The notes under the pieces: generated by a model
What the model was told of the DNA's origin: nothing
The model's database searches: none
The model's input: the letters and a program-made list of their open reading frames with translations, nothing else
Position numbers and translations under genes: made by a program
Origin: Patulibacter medicamentivorans
GTDB taxonomy: Bacteria; Actinomycetota; Thermoleophilia; Solirubrobacterales; Solirubrobacteraceae
Reading direction: 5' to 3'
Length of the DNA: 56,664 nt
NCBI RefSeq assembly: GCF_000240225.1
Contig: NZ_AGUD01000306.1
Span: 1-56,664 of the forward strand
Part shown: positions 26,139 to 34,663 of the stretch, piece by piece
Layout: each line of letters starts with the position of its first letter
Position numbering within the stretch: the stretch's first letter is position 1

Positions 26139-26167
26139 CTACTGTTCCGTAGGCTACCGCTCCGTAG
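26139..26167. promoter_or_regulatory. Tandem operator between TetR and monooxygenase genes
   Basis: CTACTGTTCCGTAG (26139-26152) and CTACCGCTCCGTAG (26154-26167) are two 14-base sites, one base apart, each an imperfect palindrome of form CTACNG-NN-CNGTAG. The second ends 30 bases before the monooxygenase ATG. This is the expected site for the TetR protein. Confidence 0.65.
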
Positions 26168-26197
26168 TCCTGCTGCCAACGTCCAAGGATCGCACCG

Positions 26198-27763
26198 ATG
26201 ACCGTCGCCACCGCCTCTCACGCCGTTCCCGCGTCCTACGGCGATCCCGTTCCGGAGCGCGTCCGTGTCGCGATCGTCGGCAGCGGCTTCAGCGGCCTGG
26301 CCGTCGGCATCCGGCTGCTGCAGGAGGGCGAGCGCGACTTCGTGATCCTCGAGCGCGCGGGCGACATCGGCGGCACCTGGCGCGACAACGCCTACCCGGG
26401 CTGCGCCTGCGACGTGCCGTCGCACCTCTACTCGTTCTCGTTCGCGCCGAACCCGAACTGGTCGAACACCTTCAGCCCGCAGGGCGAGATCTGGCAGTAC
26501 CAGCGCGATGTCGCCGCGACGTTCGGCGTCAACCCGTACGTGCGGACCAACGCCGCCGTCCAGGAGGCCCGCTGGGACGAGGACGCGCAGCGCTGGATCG
26601 TGACCACCGAGCGGGGGACCGTCTCCGCCCAGGTCCTCGTCTCGGGCACGGGCCCGCTCTGCGAGCCGCTGATCCCGGAGCTGCCGGGCCTGGAGTCGTT
26701 CGAGGGCGAGCAGTTCCACTCGGCCCGCTGGAACCACGACTACGACCTGCGCGGCAAGCGCGTCGCGGTGGTCGGCACCGGGGCCTCGGCGATCCAGTTC
26801 GTCCCGCGGATCCAGCCGCTGGTCGGCCAGATGACGGTCTTCCAGCGGACCCCGGCGTGGGTCCTGCCGCGCCCGTCGCGGCCCGTGACCCCGGTCGAGC
26901 GGTTCCTCTTCCGTCGCTTCCCGGTGCTCCAGCGGGCGATGCGGGGCGCGATCTACGCGGGCCGGGAGATGATGCTCTTCCCGTACAAGTACGCGCGCCC
27001 GACCAAGCGGATCCTGCGTGCGGTCGCCGAGAGCCACATGCGCCGGCAGGTCCCGGACGCGACGCTGCGGGCGAAGATCAAGCCGAGCTTCGACGTCGGC
27101 TGCAAGCGGATCCTGATCTCCAACGACTACCTGCCGGCGCTCGGCAAGCCGAACGTCGAGGTCGTCACCCACGGGGTCAGCGAGATCCGCCCCAACTCGA
27201 TCGTGGCCGACGACGGCAGCGAGCGCGAGGTCGACGCGATCATCTTCGGGACCGGCTTCCACGTCACCGACCAGCCGGTTGCCGAGCTGGTCTTCGGGCG
27301 CGACGGCAGGAAGCTGGCCGACGCCTGGGCCGAGCAGGGGATGGCGACCTTCATGGGCACGACCGTCAGCGGCTTCCCGAACCTGTTCCTGATGGTCGGC
27401 CCGAACACCGGCCAGGGCCACACCTCGATCATCTACACGATCGAGTCGCAGGTCCCGTACGTGCTCGACGCGCTGCGCACCCTCGACCGCACGGGCGCCG
27501 GCGCCGTCGACCTGCGCAAGGAGGTCCAGGACGCGTTCGCCGACGAGATGGACCGAGAGATGGAGGGCACGGTCTGGACCGCCGGCGGCTGCAAGTCGTG
27601 GTACCTGGACGCGACCGGCCGCAACACGACCCTGTGGCCGACCTTCACGTTCCTGATGCGCCGCCGGCTGGCCCGCTTCGATCCGGCGATGTACCGGATC
27701 GACGCCCGTCGCACGCCGGACGGCGCCGCGACCGGCGCGCCGGTGGCCGGCGCTGCCGACTGA
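26198..27763 (+). CDS. Flavin-containing monooxygenase, Baeyer-Villiger type
   Basis: A 521-residue enzyme. FAD motif GSGFSG (28-33) with GGTWRDNAYPGCACDVPSHL after it, the Baeyer-Villiger fingerprint FEGEQFHSARW (168-178) and the NADPH motif GTGASAIQ are all intact. The C-terminal GGCKSWYLDATGRNTTLWP is typical of the large subgroup that includes ethionamide-activating EtaA-like and ketone monooxygenases. It is divergent from a TetR gene with a tandem operator and followed by a perfect 11-base stem hairpin. Confidence 0.92.
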   Translation: MTVATASHAVPASYGDPVPERVRVAIVGSGFSGLAVGIRLLQEGERDFVILERAGDIGGTWRDNAYPGCACDVPSHLYSFSFAPNPNWSNTFSPQGEIWQYQRDVAATFGVNPYVRTNAAVQEARWDEDAQRWIVTTERGTVSAQVLVSGTGPLCEPLIPELPGLESFEGEQFHSARWNHDYDLRGKRVAVVGTGASAIQFVPRIQPLVGQMTVFQRTPAWVLPRPSRPVTPVERFLFRRFPVLQRAMRGAIYAGREMMLFPYKYARPTKRILRAVAESHMRRQVPDATLRAKIKPSFDVGCKRILISNDYLPALGKPNVEVVTHGVSEIRPNSIVADDGSEREVDAIIFGTGFHVTDQPVAELVFGRDGRKLADAWAEQGMATFMGTTVSGFPNLFLMVGPNTGQGHTSIIYTIESQVPYVLDALRTLDRTGAGAVDLRKEVQDAFADEMDREMEGTVWTAGGCKSWYLDATGRNTTLWPTFTFLMRRRLARFDPAMYRIDARRTPDGAATGAPVAGAAD

Positions 27764-27784
27764 TCGGGCGGGAGTGCCGTCGCG

Positions 27785-27813
27785 ACGTTCCGGTCGCTGA
27801 GGGACCGGAACGT
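27785..27813. terminator. Hairpin repeat, copy A, after the monooxygenase gene
   Basis: ACGTTCCGGTC (27785-27795) and GACCGGAACGT (27803-27813) form a perfect 11-base stem around GCTGAGG. It lies between two convergent genes. The sequence recurs in copies B and C nearby. Confidence 0.6.
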
Positions 27814-27852
27814 GAACGCCTCGGCCGGCGGAGCGTGGCTGGCCGCGGCGTG

Positions 27853-27891
27853 GTGTGACGTCGAGGTCCTGACGCGACCGGAACGTCACAC
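27853..27891. terminator. Hairpin repeat, copy B, overlapping the hydrolase stop
   Basis: GTGTGACGT (27853-27861) and ACGTCACAC (27883-27891) are exact inverted repeats. The right arm contains the stop codon of the hydrolase gene. Read on the minus strand it begins GTGTGACGTTCCGGTCGC, matching copies A and C. Confidence 0.5.
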
Positions 27892-29196
27892 GGGGTGCAG
27901 CTCGACGGCCTCGCCGTCGATCGCCCCGTCGCCGGTGGCACCGGCGGCGGGCAGCGCCGGCGCGGGGGACAGCCAGCGCCGCAGGTGCGCGTAGACCCGC
28001 GGGTCGTGCAGCAGCTGCATGTGGTGCATCCCGCCGAGGACGACGACGTCCTCGGCCGGGAACCGCAGGCGTCGCTCGCCCTTGGCCCGCGACGAGGCGC
28101 TGGCGGGCGTCACCAGCAGGTCGCCGAGGACCGTCCGCGCCAGCCAGCTGTCGGGGTTGCGGGCGACGGTCGCGGCGACGGTGTGGTGGCGGACGCCCGG
28201 CAGCAGCGGCACCACGCTGCCGCGCTCGCCCCAGGGCCAGCGGTCGATCGCCAGCGGGACGTCGGCGTGCAGCAGCGCGCCGTCGCGCATGTCGAGGACG
28301 CCGTCGCTGCGCAGGCCGAGCAGGTCGGCGATCGGCCGAGTCTCCGGCAGCAGCCCCGCGGCCCAGGCGCCGGTCGCCGCCGCCCGCTCCAGGTTCGACC
28401 CCAGCTGCGGGCTGCCGAGCATCACGACGTGGCGTAGCGGCCGCAGCCAGCCGTGGCCGGCGGCCAGCCCCTCGGCGCCGGCGCTGCGGGCGATCAGGCC
28501 GCCCATCGAGTGGCCGATCAGGGTCAGCTCGCGGACGCCACCGGGCCAGGCCGCGACCAGCTGCTCCAGCAGGTTGGCCAGCTCGGCGCCGTTGGCCGGA
28601 ACCCGACGGCCGCTGTTGTAGCGCAGCGTGACGGCGTCGATCCCCAGGTCGCGCTTGAGCAGCTCGCCGTAGGTCAGCGCGTCGTCGGGCTCGGCCGGGG
28701 CGTCGCCGCGGCGGACCGGGATCCGCCAGGTCAGGTCGGTGCAGCAGAGCCCGTGGAGGAGCACCGCGACCCGGCCGCTGGGCAGCGGGTAGGCACGCGC
28801 CAGCGCCTCCGGCGTCGGGGGCAGGTCGTCGCCCCGGTGGCGGATCGTCATCCCCAGCGCCAGCGGCGAGGCGTCGTCCGCGAAGCGCTCGCCGAAGGCG
28901 CCGTTGAGGGCACCCAGGACCACGTCGCCCTTGGGCGTGTCGGCGATCGACGGGGCGTCGCCGGCGCGGGAGGCCGCCAGCGCCGCGCCGAGACCGCGGA
29001 CCGCCAGCCCGCCGACCAGGCCGACGGTGGCGTAGACCCCGTCGGCGATCGTGTCGTGGATCTGGCGGACCGCCGGTGCGCGCCGGCCGATCGCACGGCC
29101 GGCGATCGCACGGTGGACGGTCTGCACGTGGCCGACGGCGCCGCCGAAGGCGGTGGCGGCGACGGCGCTGGAGGCCTGGATCTCGGTCGAGCGCAT
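27886..29196 (-). CDS. Lipase-like alpha/beta hydrolase
   Basis: A 436-residue protein. The oxyanion motif VLLHGLCCTDLTWR and the nucleophile elbow IGHSMGGLIARS mark an esterase or lipase; HHMQLLHDPRVYAHLRRWL near the end supplies the catalytic histidine. MLGSPQLGSNLER resembles triacylglycerol lipases and PGAP1-like hydrolases. About 150 N-terminal residues precede the fold with a hydrophobic segment (VYATVGLVGGLAVRGLGAAL) that could attach it to the membrane. It converges with the monooxygenase gene; functional linkage is only suggested by position. Confidence 0.85.
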   Translation of the reverse strand: MRSTEIQASSAVAATAFGGAVGHVQTVHRAIAGRAIGRRAPAVRQIHDTIADGVYATVGLVGGLAVRGLGAALAASRAGDAPSIADTPKGDVVLGALNGAFGERFADDASPLALGMTIRHRGDDLPPTPEALARAYPLPSGRVAVLLHGLCCTDLTWRIPVRRGDAPAEPDDALTYGELLKRDLGIDAVTLRYNSGRRVPANGAELANLLEQLVAAWPGGVRELTLIGHSMGGLIARSAGAEGLAAGHGWLRPLRHVVMLGSPQLGSNLERAAATGAWAAGLLPETRPIADLLGLRSDGVLDMRDGALLHADVPLAIDRWPWGERGSVVPLLPGVRHHTVAATVARNPDSWLARTVLGDLLVTPASASSRAKGERRLRFPAEDVVVLGGMHHMQLLHDPRVYAHLRRWLSPAPALPAAGATGDGAIDGEAVELHPV

Positions 29197-29281
29197 GGGC
29201 GAAGGGGGCAGTCGGGCCGGTCCGCGGCCGGAGCGACGACGTCAGTGTACGGACGTGCACTGAAATCGTCCAGAGCGCGTT

Positions 29282-29315
29282 GTGTGACGTTGCGGTCGCT
29301 GGGGGACCGAAACCC
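29282..29315. terminator. Hairpin repeat, copy C, after the FetB-like gene
   Basis: GTGTGACGTTGCGGTCGC (29282-29299) is followed by TGGGGGACCG. CGGTC (29293-29297) and GACCG (29305-29309) form the stem. It lies 33 bases beyond the stop of the minus-strand permease gene and matches copy A at 21 of 23 positions in the core. Confidence 0.5.
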
Positions 29316-29347
29316 GACGGCCCGCTCCGGACGCCGCCCCCCCGCGG

Positions 29348-30127
29348 TCAGTCCGCCTGCCGCGGCACCGGCAGCAGCCGGTGGTCGCGCGTGAACAGCC
29401 GGCGGGCGGCCGCGACGGTCGTCACCGTCGTCATCGTCACGACGCCGCCGAGGATCACGTACATCAGCGCCAGCTGGACGAGGACCGCGTCGAGCGGGTC
29501 GACGCCGGCCAGGATCAGGCCGGTCATCGCGCCCGGCAGGAAGACGATCCCGAGCGCCTTCGTCGACTCGATCTGGGGCGAGATCGCCGTCCGCAGGATC
29601 TCGCGGAGCATCGGCCGGGCCGCATGCGGCCAGGGCTGGCCGAGCGCCAGCCGTGCCTCGATCTCGTCCCGCCGCTCGCCGATCGCGTGGCTCAGGCGCC
29701 GGCAGGCGACCACGCCCGCGCTCATGCTGTTGCCGACGAGCATCCCGGCGACGGGGACCAGCGTCCGCGGCTGGACGGGGAAGATGCCGATCCCGAACGT
29801 GATCGCGATCCCGACCGCGGCGGTCGTGCCGGTCGCGATCAGCGCGATCCGGAGCAGCCCGGGGAGCGCGGGCGCCCGCCTCCGCATCGTGATGGAGGCG
29901 AACCCGACCATCGCGACCACCCACAGCCAGCTCCACCAGATCGAGACGCCGTCGGCGACGACCAGGCCGAGCGCCACCGCGACCAGCAGCATCTGGGCCA
30001 GCGAGCGGACGATCGCGACGACGAGATCGCGCTCGAGCCCCAGCCTCCAGGCTCGCGAGAGCCCGGCCGCGACCAGCACCACCACGACGGCGATCGCCAG
30101 CCCGCCCCAGCCGACGTGGCCGTTCAC
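29348..30127 (-). CDS. fetB: FetB-type ABC transporter permease (UPF0014)
   Basis: A 259-residue integral membrane protein with GTG start overlapping the ATPase stop (GTGA). The UPF0014/FetB family forms an iron exporter with FetA in Escherichia coli. Characteristic are PVAGMLVGNSMSAGVV, then SHAIGERRDEIEARLALG, then the helix KALGIVFLPGAMTGLILAGVDP and the TMTTVTTVAAARRLF end. About seven hydrophobic segments are visible. Translational coupling to the ATPase supports a two-gene exporter. Confidence 0.88.
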   Translation of the reverse strand: MNGHVGWGGLAIAVVVVLVAAGLSRAWRLGLERDLVVAIVRSLAQMLLVAVALGLVVADGVSIWWSWLWVVAMVGFASITMRRRAPALPGLLRIALIATGTTAAVGIAITFGIGIFPVQPRTLVPVAGMLVGNSMSAGVVACRRLSHAIGERRDEIEARLALGQPWPHAARPMLREILRTAISPQIESTKALGIVFLPGAMTGLILAGVDPLDAVLVQLALMYVILGGVVTMTTVTTVAAARRLFTRDHRLLPVPRQAD

Positions 30128-30789
30128 GGCCGGGCCTCGGCGGCGGCGACCGGCTGCGGACCGTGCTCCAGCCGGCCCTCGCGCAGCGCGACGACCCGGT
30201 CGGCCAGCCGCTGGACCTGCTCGGGGGAGTGGCTGACCAGCAGCACGTCGACGCCGTCGTCGGCCAGGCGCCGCAGCAGCTGCTCGAGCTGGTGGGCCGC
30301 GTCCTCGTCCAGCGACGCGGTCGGCTCGTCGGCGAGGACCACCCGCGGGCTCGTCGCCAGCGATCGCGCCAGGCCCATCCGCTGCGCCTCGCCGCCGGAC
30401 AGCTCGGACGCCTGGCGGCCCAGCAGCGCCGCGTCGAGGGCGACGCGCTCCAGCAGCGCGCCCGCGGCCGCGTCGTCGAGGTCGGGGTCGGCGACCCGCA
30501 GGTTCTCGGCGACGGTGCCCGGGAACGCGACGGGCCGCTGGAAGACCATCCCGACCTCGCGCCGGTGGGCGAGGACGTCGATCTGCGCCAGGTCGCGGCC
30601 GCGGTAGCGGACGATCCCGTCGTCCGGAGCCTGCAGGCGGTTCGCGCAGCGCAGCAGCGTCGACTTGCCGGAGCCCGATGGCCCGACGATCGCGGTCACG
30701 CCGCCCTCGGGCAGCTCCAGGTCGATCGCGTCCAGGCGCGGACGGTCCTCGCCCTGGACGGTCACCCCCTCGAACGAGAACAGCGCCAC
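30124..30789 (-). CDS. fetA: FetA-type ABC transporter ATP-binding protein
   Basis: A 221-residue ATPase from GTG 30789, with GGGAG upstream; the open frame runs further but the extra 40 residues are low-complexity. Walker A GPSGSGKS, Q-loop MVFQRP, signature ELSGGEAQR, Walker B VVLADEP and the H-loop LLVSHS are all present. Partner of the FetB-like permease with which it overlaps. The pair probably exports iron and relieves oxidative stress; substrate by family only. It is divergent from the IscU-MnmA fusion gene. Confidence 0.87.
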   Translation of the reverse strand: MALFSFEGVTVQGEDRPRLDAIDLELPEGGVTAIVGPSGSGKSTLLRCANRLQAPDDGIVRYRGRDLAQIDVLAHRREVGMVFQRPVAFPGTVAENLRVADPDLDDAAAGALLERVALDAALLGRQASELSGGEAQRMGLARSLATSPRVVLADEPTASLDEDAAHQLEQLLRRLADDGVDVLLVSHSPEQVQRLADRVVALREGRLEHGPQPVAAAEARP

Positions 30790-30919
30790 CCGGCGATGCT
30801 CCCACGGCGGCCGGCGGTGGCAGGGCCGCCCGGGTCGCTCGGGGATCGTCGTTCCGGCGACGACGATCGCCAGGCGACCCCGGTGATCCGGTTCCTGCGG
30901 GGCGGGCACGCCGGGTGGG

Positions 30920-30925
30920 TACCCT
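30920..30925 (+). promoter_or_regulatory. -10 box giving a leaderless IscU-MnmA transcript
   Basis: TACCCT ends 6 bases before the GTG at 30932, the spacing expected if transcription begins at or next to the start codon. No Shine-Dalgarno sequence is present. Confidence 0.4.
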
Positions 30926-30931
30926 CCGTAG

Positions 30932-32359
30932 GTGGCCGACTGGCGCTACGAGGAGCACCTGCGAACCCCCGTCGGACGCGGGGATCTGCCGCGCGGCGGC
31001 CACGACGGCGTGGCCGGCGGGGCCGCCTGCGGCGATCTGGTGCGGCTGGTGGTCGCCGTCGACGGCGACCGGATCGGCGGCGCCGGCTTCGTCGCCGAGG
31101 GCTGCGGCGCGCTGACGGTCTGCGGCTCGGTCGCCTGCGAGCTGCTGGACGGCGCGAGCGTCCGCGAGGCGGCGTCGATCTCGGTCGAGCGGCTGGCCGA
31201 CGGCGTCGGCGGATTGCACCCCGGCAAGCGCCATGCGGCGGAGCTGGTCGCCGATGCGTTGCACCGCGCGCTCGGGACGGCGGTCGCCCGCGACGGGGCG
31301 CCCGGCGGCGGAGCGGCGCGCGGCACGCTGGTCGCCATGAGCGGCGGCGTCGACAGCGCGGTCGCGGCGCTGAAGGCCGGTCCCGACGCGGTCGCGGTCA
31401 CGCTCGAGCTGTGGCGCGACCCCGAGAACGACGCCGAGTCCTCGTGCTGCTCGCACAGCGCCGTCCGGCGGGCGCGGGACCTGGCGCACCGGATGGGGAT
31501 GCCGCACCTGACGCTGGACCTGCGCGACGCCTTCCGGGCCGGCGTCGTCGAGCCATGGATCGCCGACCACCGCGAGGGCCTGACGCCGAACCCCTGCGTC
31601 CGCTGCAACGGCGACGTGCGGCTGGACGCGCTGCTCGACCTGGCCGACCGGATCGGCTGCGCGACGCTCACCACCGGCCACTACGCGCGCACCACCGACG
31701 ACGGCCTGCTGCGGCTGGCCGTCGACCCGGGCAAGGATCAGGCGTACATGCTCAGCGGCTTGCGGCCGGCGTCGATCGCGCGGCTGCGGTTCCCGCTCGG
31801 CGGCTTGCGCAAGCCGCAGGTGCGGGAGATCGCCGAGCAGGCCGACCTGCCCGTGGCCCACGCCCCCGACAGCCAGGACCTCTGCTTCCTGGCGGGCACC
31901 GGGCACTCGCGGTTCCTGGCCCGCCACGGCGACCTGGGCGACCGGCCGGGGCCGGTGCGCGACGCCGAGACGGGGGAGACCGTCGGCGAGCACCGCGGCG
32001 CCCACCTGTACACGCTCGGCCAGCGCCGCGGCCTCGGCGTGGCCGCCGGCGAGCCGCGCTACGTCGTCGACACCGACGTGGCCAGCAACGTCGTCACGAT
32101 CGGCCGTCGCGAGCGGCTGCTGAGCGATCGGGTGGTCCTGCGCGACCTGGTCCTGCACCGCGAGCCGTGGCGGGTCGACGGGGTCAAGCTGCGCTACCGC
32201 CAGCAGCCCCGCTCGGCGCGCCTGGTCGAGGCCCCCGAGCCCGGCGAGCTCGGGCGCGGAACGGTCGTCCTGGCGGAGCCGCTGCTGCGCGCGGCGCCCG
32301 GGCAGACCGCGATGCTGCTCGACGGCGACGTCGTGCTGGGCAGCGGGACCCTGGCCTAG
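30932..32359 (+). CDS. mnmA: IscU/NifU-like scaffold domain fused to tRNA 2-thiouridylase MnmA
   Basis: A 475-residue protein with GTG start. Residues ~5-115 look like an IscU/SufU scaffold: YEEHLRTPVGRGDLP, AACGD (Cys33), GCGALTVCGS (Cys58, Cys64), then HPGKRHAAELVADAL, where the third scaffold cysteine has become alanine. Residues ~130-475 are MnmA, which thiolates U34 of tRNA for Lys, Glu and Gln: PP-loop SGGVDS (137-142), NPCVRCN with nucleophile Cys225, GKDQAYML, second catalytic Cys318 in SQDLCFL, and LYTLGQRRGLG. The MnmA half is complete. The fusion would join sulfur or Fe-S delivery directly to tRNA thiolation. No cysteine desulfurase gene is adjacent. Confidence 0.9.
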   Translation: MADWRYEEHLRTPVGRGDLPRGGHDGVAGGAACGDLVRLVVAVDGDRIGGAGFVAEGCGALTVCGSVACELLDGASVREAASISVERLADGVGGLHPGKRHAAELVADALHRALGTAVARDGAPGGGAARGTLVAMSGGVDSAVAALKAGPDAVAVTLELWRDPENDAESSCCSHSAVRRARDLAHRMGMPHLTLDLRDAFRAGVVEPWIADHREGLTPNPCVRCNGDVRLDALLDLADRIGCATLTTGHYARTTDDGLLRLAVDPGKDQAYMLSGLRPASIARLRFPLGGLRKPQVREIAEQADLPVAHAPDSQDLCFLAGTGHSRFLARHGDLGDRPGPVRDAETGETVGEHRGAHLYTLGQRRGLGVAAGEPRYVVDTDVASNVVTIGRRERLLSDRVVLRDLVLHREPWRVDGVKLRYRQQPRSARLVEAPEPGELGRGTVVLAEPLLRAAPGQTAMLLDGDVVLGSGTLA

Positions 32360-33897
32360 CCGGCCGCGTCGGGCGGCTCGGTCGCCGACTCGCCGGATGG
32401 GACGGTCGGCTCCGCCGCCGCGTCGTCGTCCGGCTGGCGCGGGATCCGCAGCACGAAGGTCGCCCCGCCGCCCGGCGTCTCCTGGACCCAGACGCGGCCG
32501 TCGTGGGTCGCGGCGACCTGGCGGACGATCGCCAGGCCGAGGCCGCTGCCGGGGCGCTCGCGGGCGCTGTCGCCGCGCCGGAAGCGGTCGAAGATCCGCT
32601 CGCGGTCCTGCTCGGGGACGCCGGCGCCGTGGTCGACGACGTGGACCTCGGCGCTGTCCTCGGGCCCGGGCACGACCCGCACCTCGACCGCGCCGCCGTC
32701 GCCGGCGGCGTAGCGGGCCGCGTTGTCCAGCAGGTTGGAGAGCGCCCGGCCGAGCCGGTCCGGGCGGCCGCAGACGACCAGCGCCTCGGCTTCGACCGCG
32801 AAGCTCACGCCGCGGTGGTCGCGGCGGGCGCGGGTGACCATCTCGCGGACCAGGTCGTCGAGCGCGACCGGCTCGTCGGCCTCGCGGGCGGGAGCGTCGC
32901 CGCGGGCCAGCTCGATCAGGTCGGACACGAGCAGGCCCAGGTCCTCGGCCTGGTCGCGGACGTCGGTGAGGATGCTGCGCCGCTCCGTCTCGCCGATCGA
33001 GCCGTCGTCCTCGAGCAGCACCTCGGCGTTGGTCCGCAGGCTGGTGACCGGGGTCCGCAGCTCGTGCGAGGCGTCGGCGACCAGGTTGCGCTGGTCCTCG
33101 ATGCTGCGGTCGAGCGCCCGTCGCGAGCCCTGCAGGCGGGCGAGCATCCCGTTGAAGCGGCGGGTCAGCTCGCCGACCTCGTCGTCGGACCGGACCGGCA
33201 GCCGCCGGCCGAGGTCCTCGGTCGCCTCGACGTGGGCGGCGGCGCCGGCCAGGTCCGAGACCGGCCGCAGGATCCGCCGGGCGACGCCGCGACCGAGCAC
33301 GGCCGCCGTCCCGACCGTCACCAGGCCGACCGCGAGCAGCACCAGCGCCAGCGTCCGCAGCGCGTCGTCGGTGCCGTTCAGCGGTCGCGCGAACTGGACG
33401 GCTGCCGGGATCCCGGGCAGGCCGACGGTCATCATCCGCAGGTGGGCGTCGCCGACCGTCACGTCGCGCGGGCCGACCATCCCGCCGCTGCCGATCACCG
33501 CCCGGTCCTCGTCGGAGACCGGAAGCGAGACGTCGCCGCGGATCACGCGCTTGCCGTCGGCCACGATCGCCTGCGCGTACTCGGCCGGGCCGCCGAGCCG
33601 CGCGGGCGGGGCGGGGACGCCGCCGGGGTATCCGCCGGGATCCTGCCCGGCCGCCGGGTCCGGGCCGGCGCCGTACGGGGAGTCGTAGGGCGAGACCTGG
33701 GCCCGGTCGAGCTGCCGCAGCCGGTCGCGGAAGCCGCGCGGCCCCTCCTGGAACGAGCGGGCCTGGGCGCGGAGCGCGTCGTCGACGTTGCCGCGCAGGA
33801 CCGAGCGGGTGACGCCCCAGGCGGTCAGGCCGCCGCAGGTGATCACGACGGCCGCGATCAGGGCGACGATCAGCGCCAGCCGTCTGCGCAGCCCCAT
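32356..33897 (-). CDS. Two-component sensor histidine kinase
   Basis: A 513-residue membrane kinase. Two hydrophobic helices flank an extracytoplasmic domain (about residues 35-165) that is rich in Pro, Gly and Tyr (YDSPYGAGPDPAAGQDPGGY); a HAMP segment follows; the phosphoacceptor is His in ASHELRTPV near residue 276. The ATPase domain has LDNAARYA, VVDHGAGVPE and GSGLGLAIVRQVA. It resembles PrrB/MprB-type actinobacterial kinases. It lies 7 bases after the response regulator gene and is surely its partner. Its stop overlaps the end of mnmA. Confidence 0.93.
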   Translation of the reverse strand: MGLRRRLALIVALIAAVVITCGGLTAWGVTRSVLRGNVDDALRAQARSFQEGPRGFRDRLRQLDRAQVSPYDSPYGAGPDPAAGQDPGGYPGGVPAPPARLGGPAEYAQAIVADGKRVIRGDVSLPVSDEDRAVIGSGGMVGPRDVTVGDAHLRMMTVGLPGIPAAVQFARPLNGTDDALRTLALVLLAVGLVTVGTAAVLGRGVARRILRPVSDLAGAAAHVEATEDLGRRLPVRSDDEVGELTRRFNGMLARLQGSRRALDRSIEDQRNLVADASHELRTPVTSLRTNAEVLLEDDGSIGETERRSILTDVRDQAEDLGLLVSDLIELARGDAPAREADEPVALDDLVREMVTRARRDHRGVSFAVEAEALVVCGRPDRLGRALSNLLDNAARYAAGDGGAVEVRVVPGPEDSAEVHVVDHGAGVPEQDRERIFDRFRRGDSARERPGSGLGLAIVRQVAATHDGRVWVQETPGGGATFVLRIPRQPDDDAAAEPTVPSGESATEPPDAAG

Positions 33898-33904
33898 CCG
33901 GCCC

Positions 33905-34591
33905 TCAGGTCTCGCGCAGGGCGTAGCCGACGCCGCGGACCGTGTGCAGCAGCCGCGGCTCGCCGCCCTCCTCGGTCTTGCGGCGCAGGTAGCCGACGTA
34001 GACGCCGAGCGCGTTCGAGGTCGCCCCGAGGTCGTAGCCCCAGACGTGCTCGAACAGCTGCGAGCGGGTCAGGACCACGCGCGGGTGGCGCAGGAACAGC
34101 TCCAGCAGCGCGAACTCGGTCCGCGTCAGCTCGATCCGGCGGTCGCCGCGGCGGACGTCGCGGGTGACCGGGTCCAGGCGCAGGTCGGCGAACGCCATCG
34201 TCTCGTCCTCGCCGTCGCCGTCGGTGGTCTCGACCCGGCGCAGCAGCGCGCGGACCCGGGCGCGCAGCTCGCGCAGGGCGAACGGCTTGGGCAGGTAGTC
34301 GTCGGCGCCGGCGTCGAGACCGTCGACGCGGTCGTCGATCCCGTCGCGGGCGGTCAGCATCAGCACCGGGGTGCGATCGCCGGTCGCGCGCAGGCGCCGG
34401 CAGACCTCGAGCCCGTCGATCCGCGGCATCATCACGTCGAGGACGACCAGGTCCGGCTGCGAGCTGGCCAGCTGGTCGAGGGCCCGCTCGCCGTCGGTGG
34501 CGACGCCGACCTCGTGGCCGTCCAGCCGCAGCGCCCGCTCGAGCGCGGTCACCAGCGTGGGTTCGTCGTCGACGACCAGGACCTGTGCCAT
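33905..34591 (-). CDS. OmpR-family response regulator
   Basis: A 228-residue regulator. The receiver domain has the acidic pair in VVDDEP, the phospho-Asp52 in VVLDVMMP and the conserved Lys in PKPF. The C-terminal winged helix shows [17 protein letters not shown] and [24 protein letters not shown]. It resembles PrrA/MprA. It precedes the histidine kinase gene in one operon. TACGCT lies 6 bases before the ATG, so the transcript may be leaderless. Confidence 0.95.
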   Translation of the reverse strand: MAQVLVVDDEPTLVTALERALRLDGHEVGVATDGERALDQLASSQPDLVVLDVMMPRIDGLEVCRRLRATGDRTPVLMLTARDGIDDRVDGLDAGADDYLPKPFALRELRARVRALLRRVETTDGDGEDETMAFADLRLDPVTRDVRRGDRRIELTRTEFALLELFLRHPRVVLTRSQLFEHVWGYDLGATSNALGVYVGYLRRKTEEGGEPRLLHTVRGVGYALRET

Positions 34592-34597
34592 CGACCA

Positions 34598-34603
34598 AGC
34601 GTA
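34598..34603 (-). promoter_or_regulatory. -10 box for the two-component operon
   Basis: On the minus strand TACGCT is followed by 6 bases and the ATG at 34591. This fits a leaderless start; no ribosome site is seen. Confidence 0.4.
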
Positions 34604-34663
34604 GGGGGCAATCCGGTGCCCGGGCTCCGGGTCGGGTAAGAGACGGTGAAGAACCGCCGCCGG

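Noticed and set aside
27812..27994. Short plus-strand frame between the second monooxygenase and the lipase-like gene
   Set aside because: It covers hairpin copies A and B and runs into the opposite gene; no recognisable protein features.
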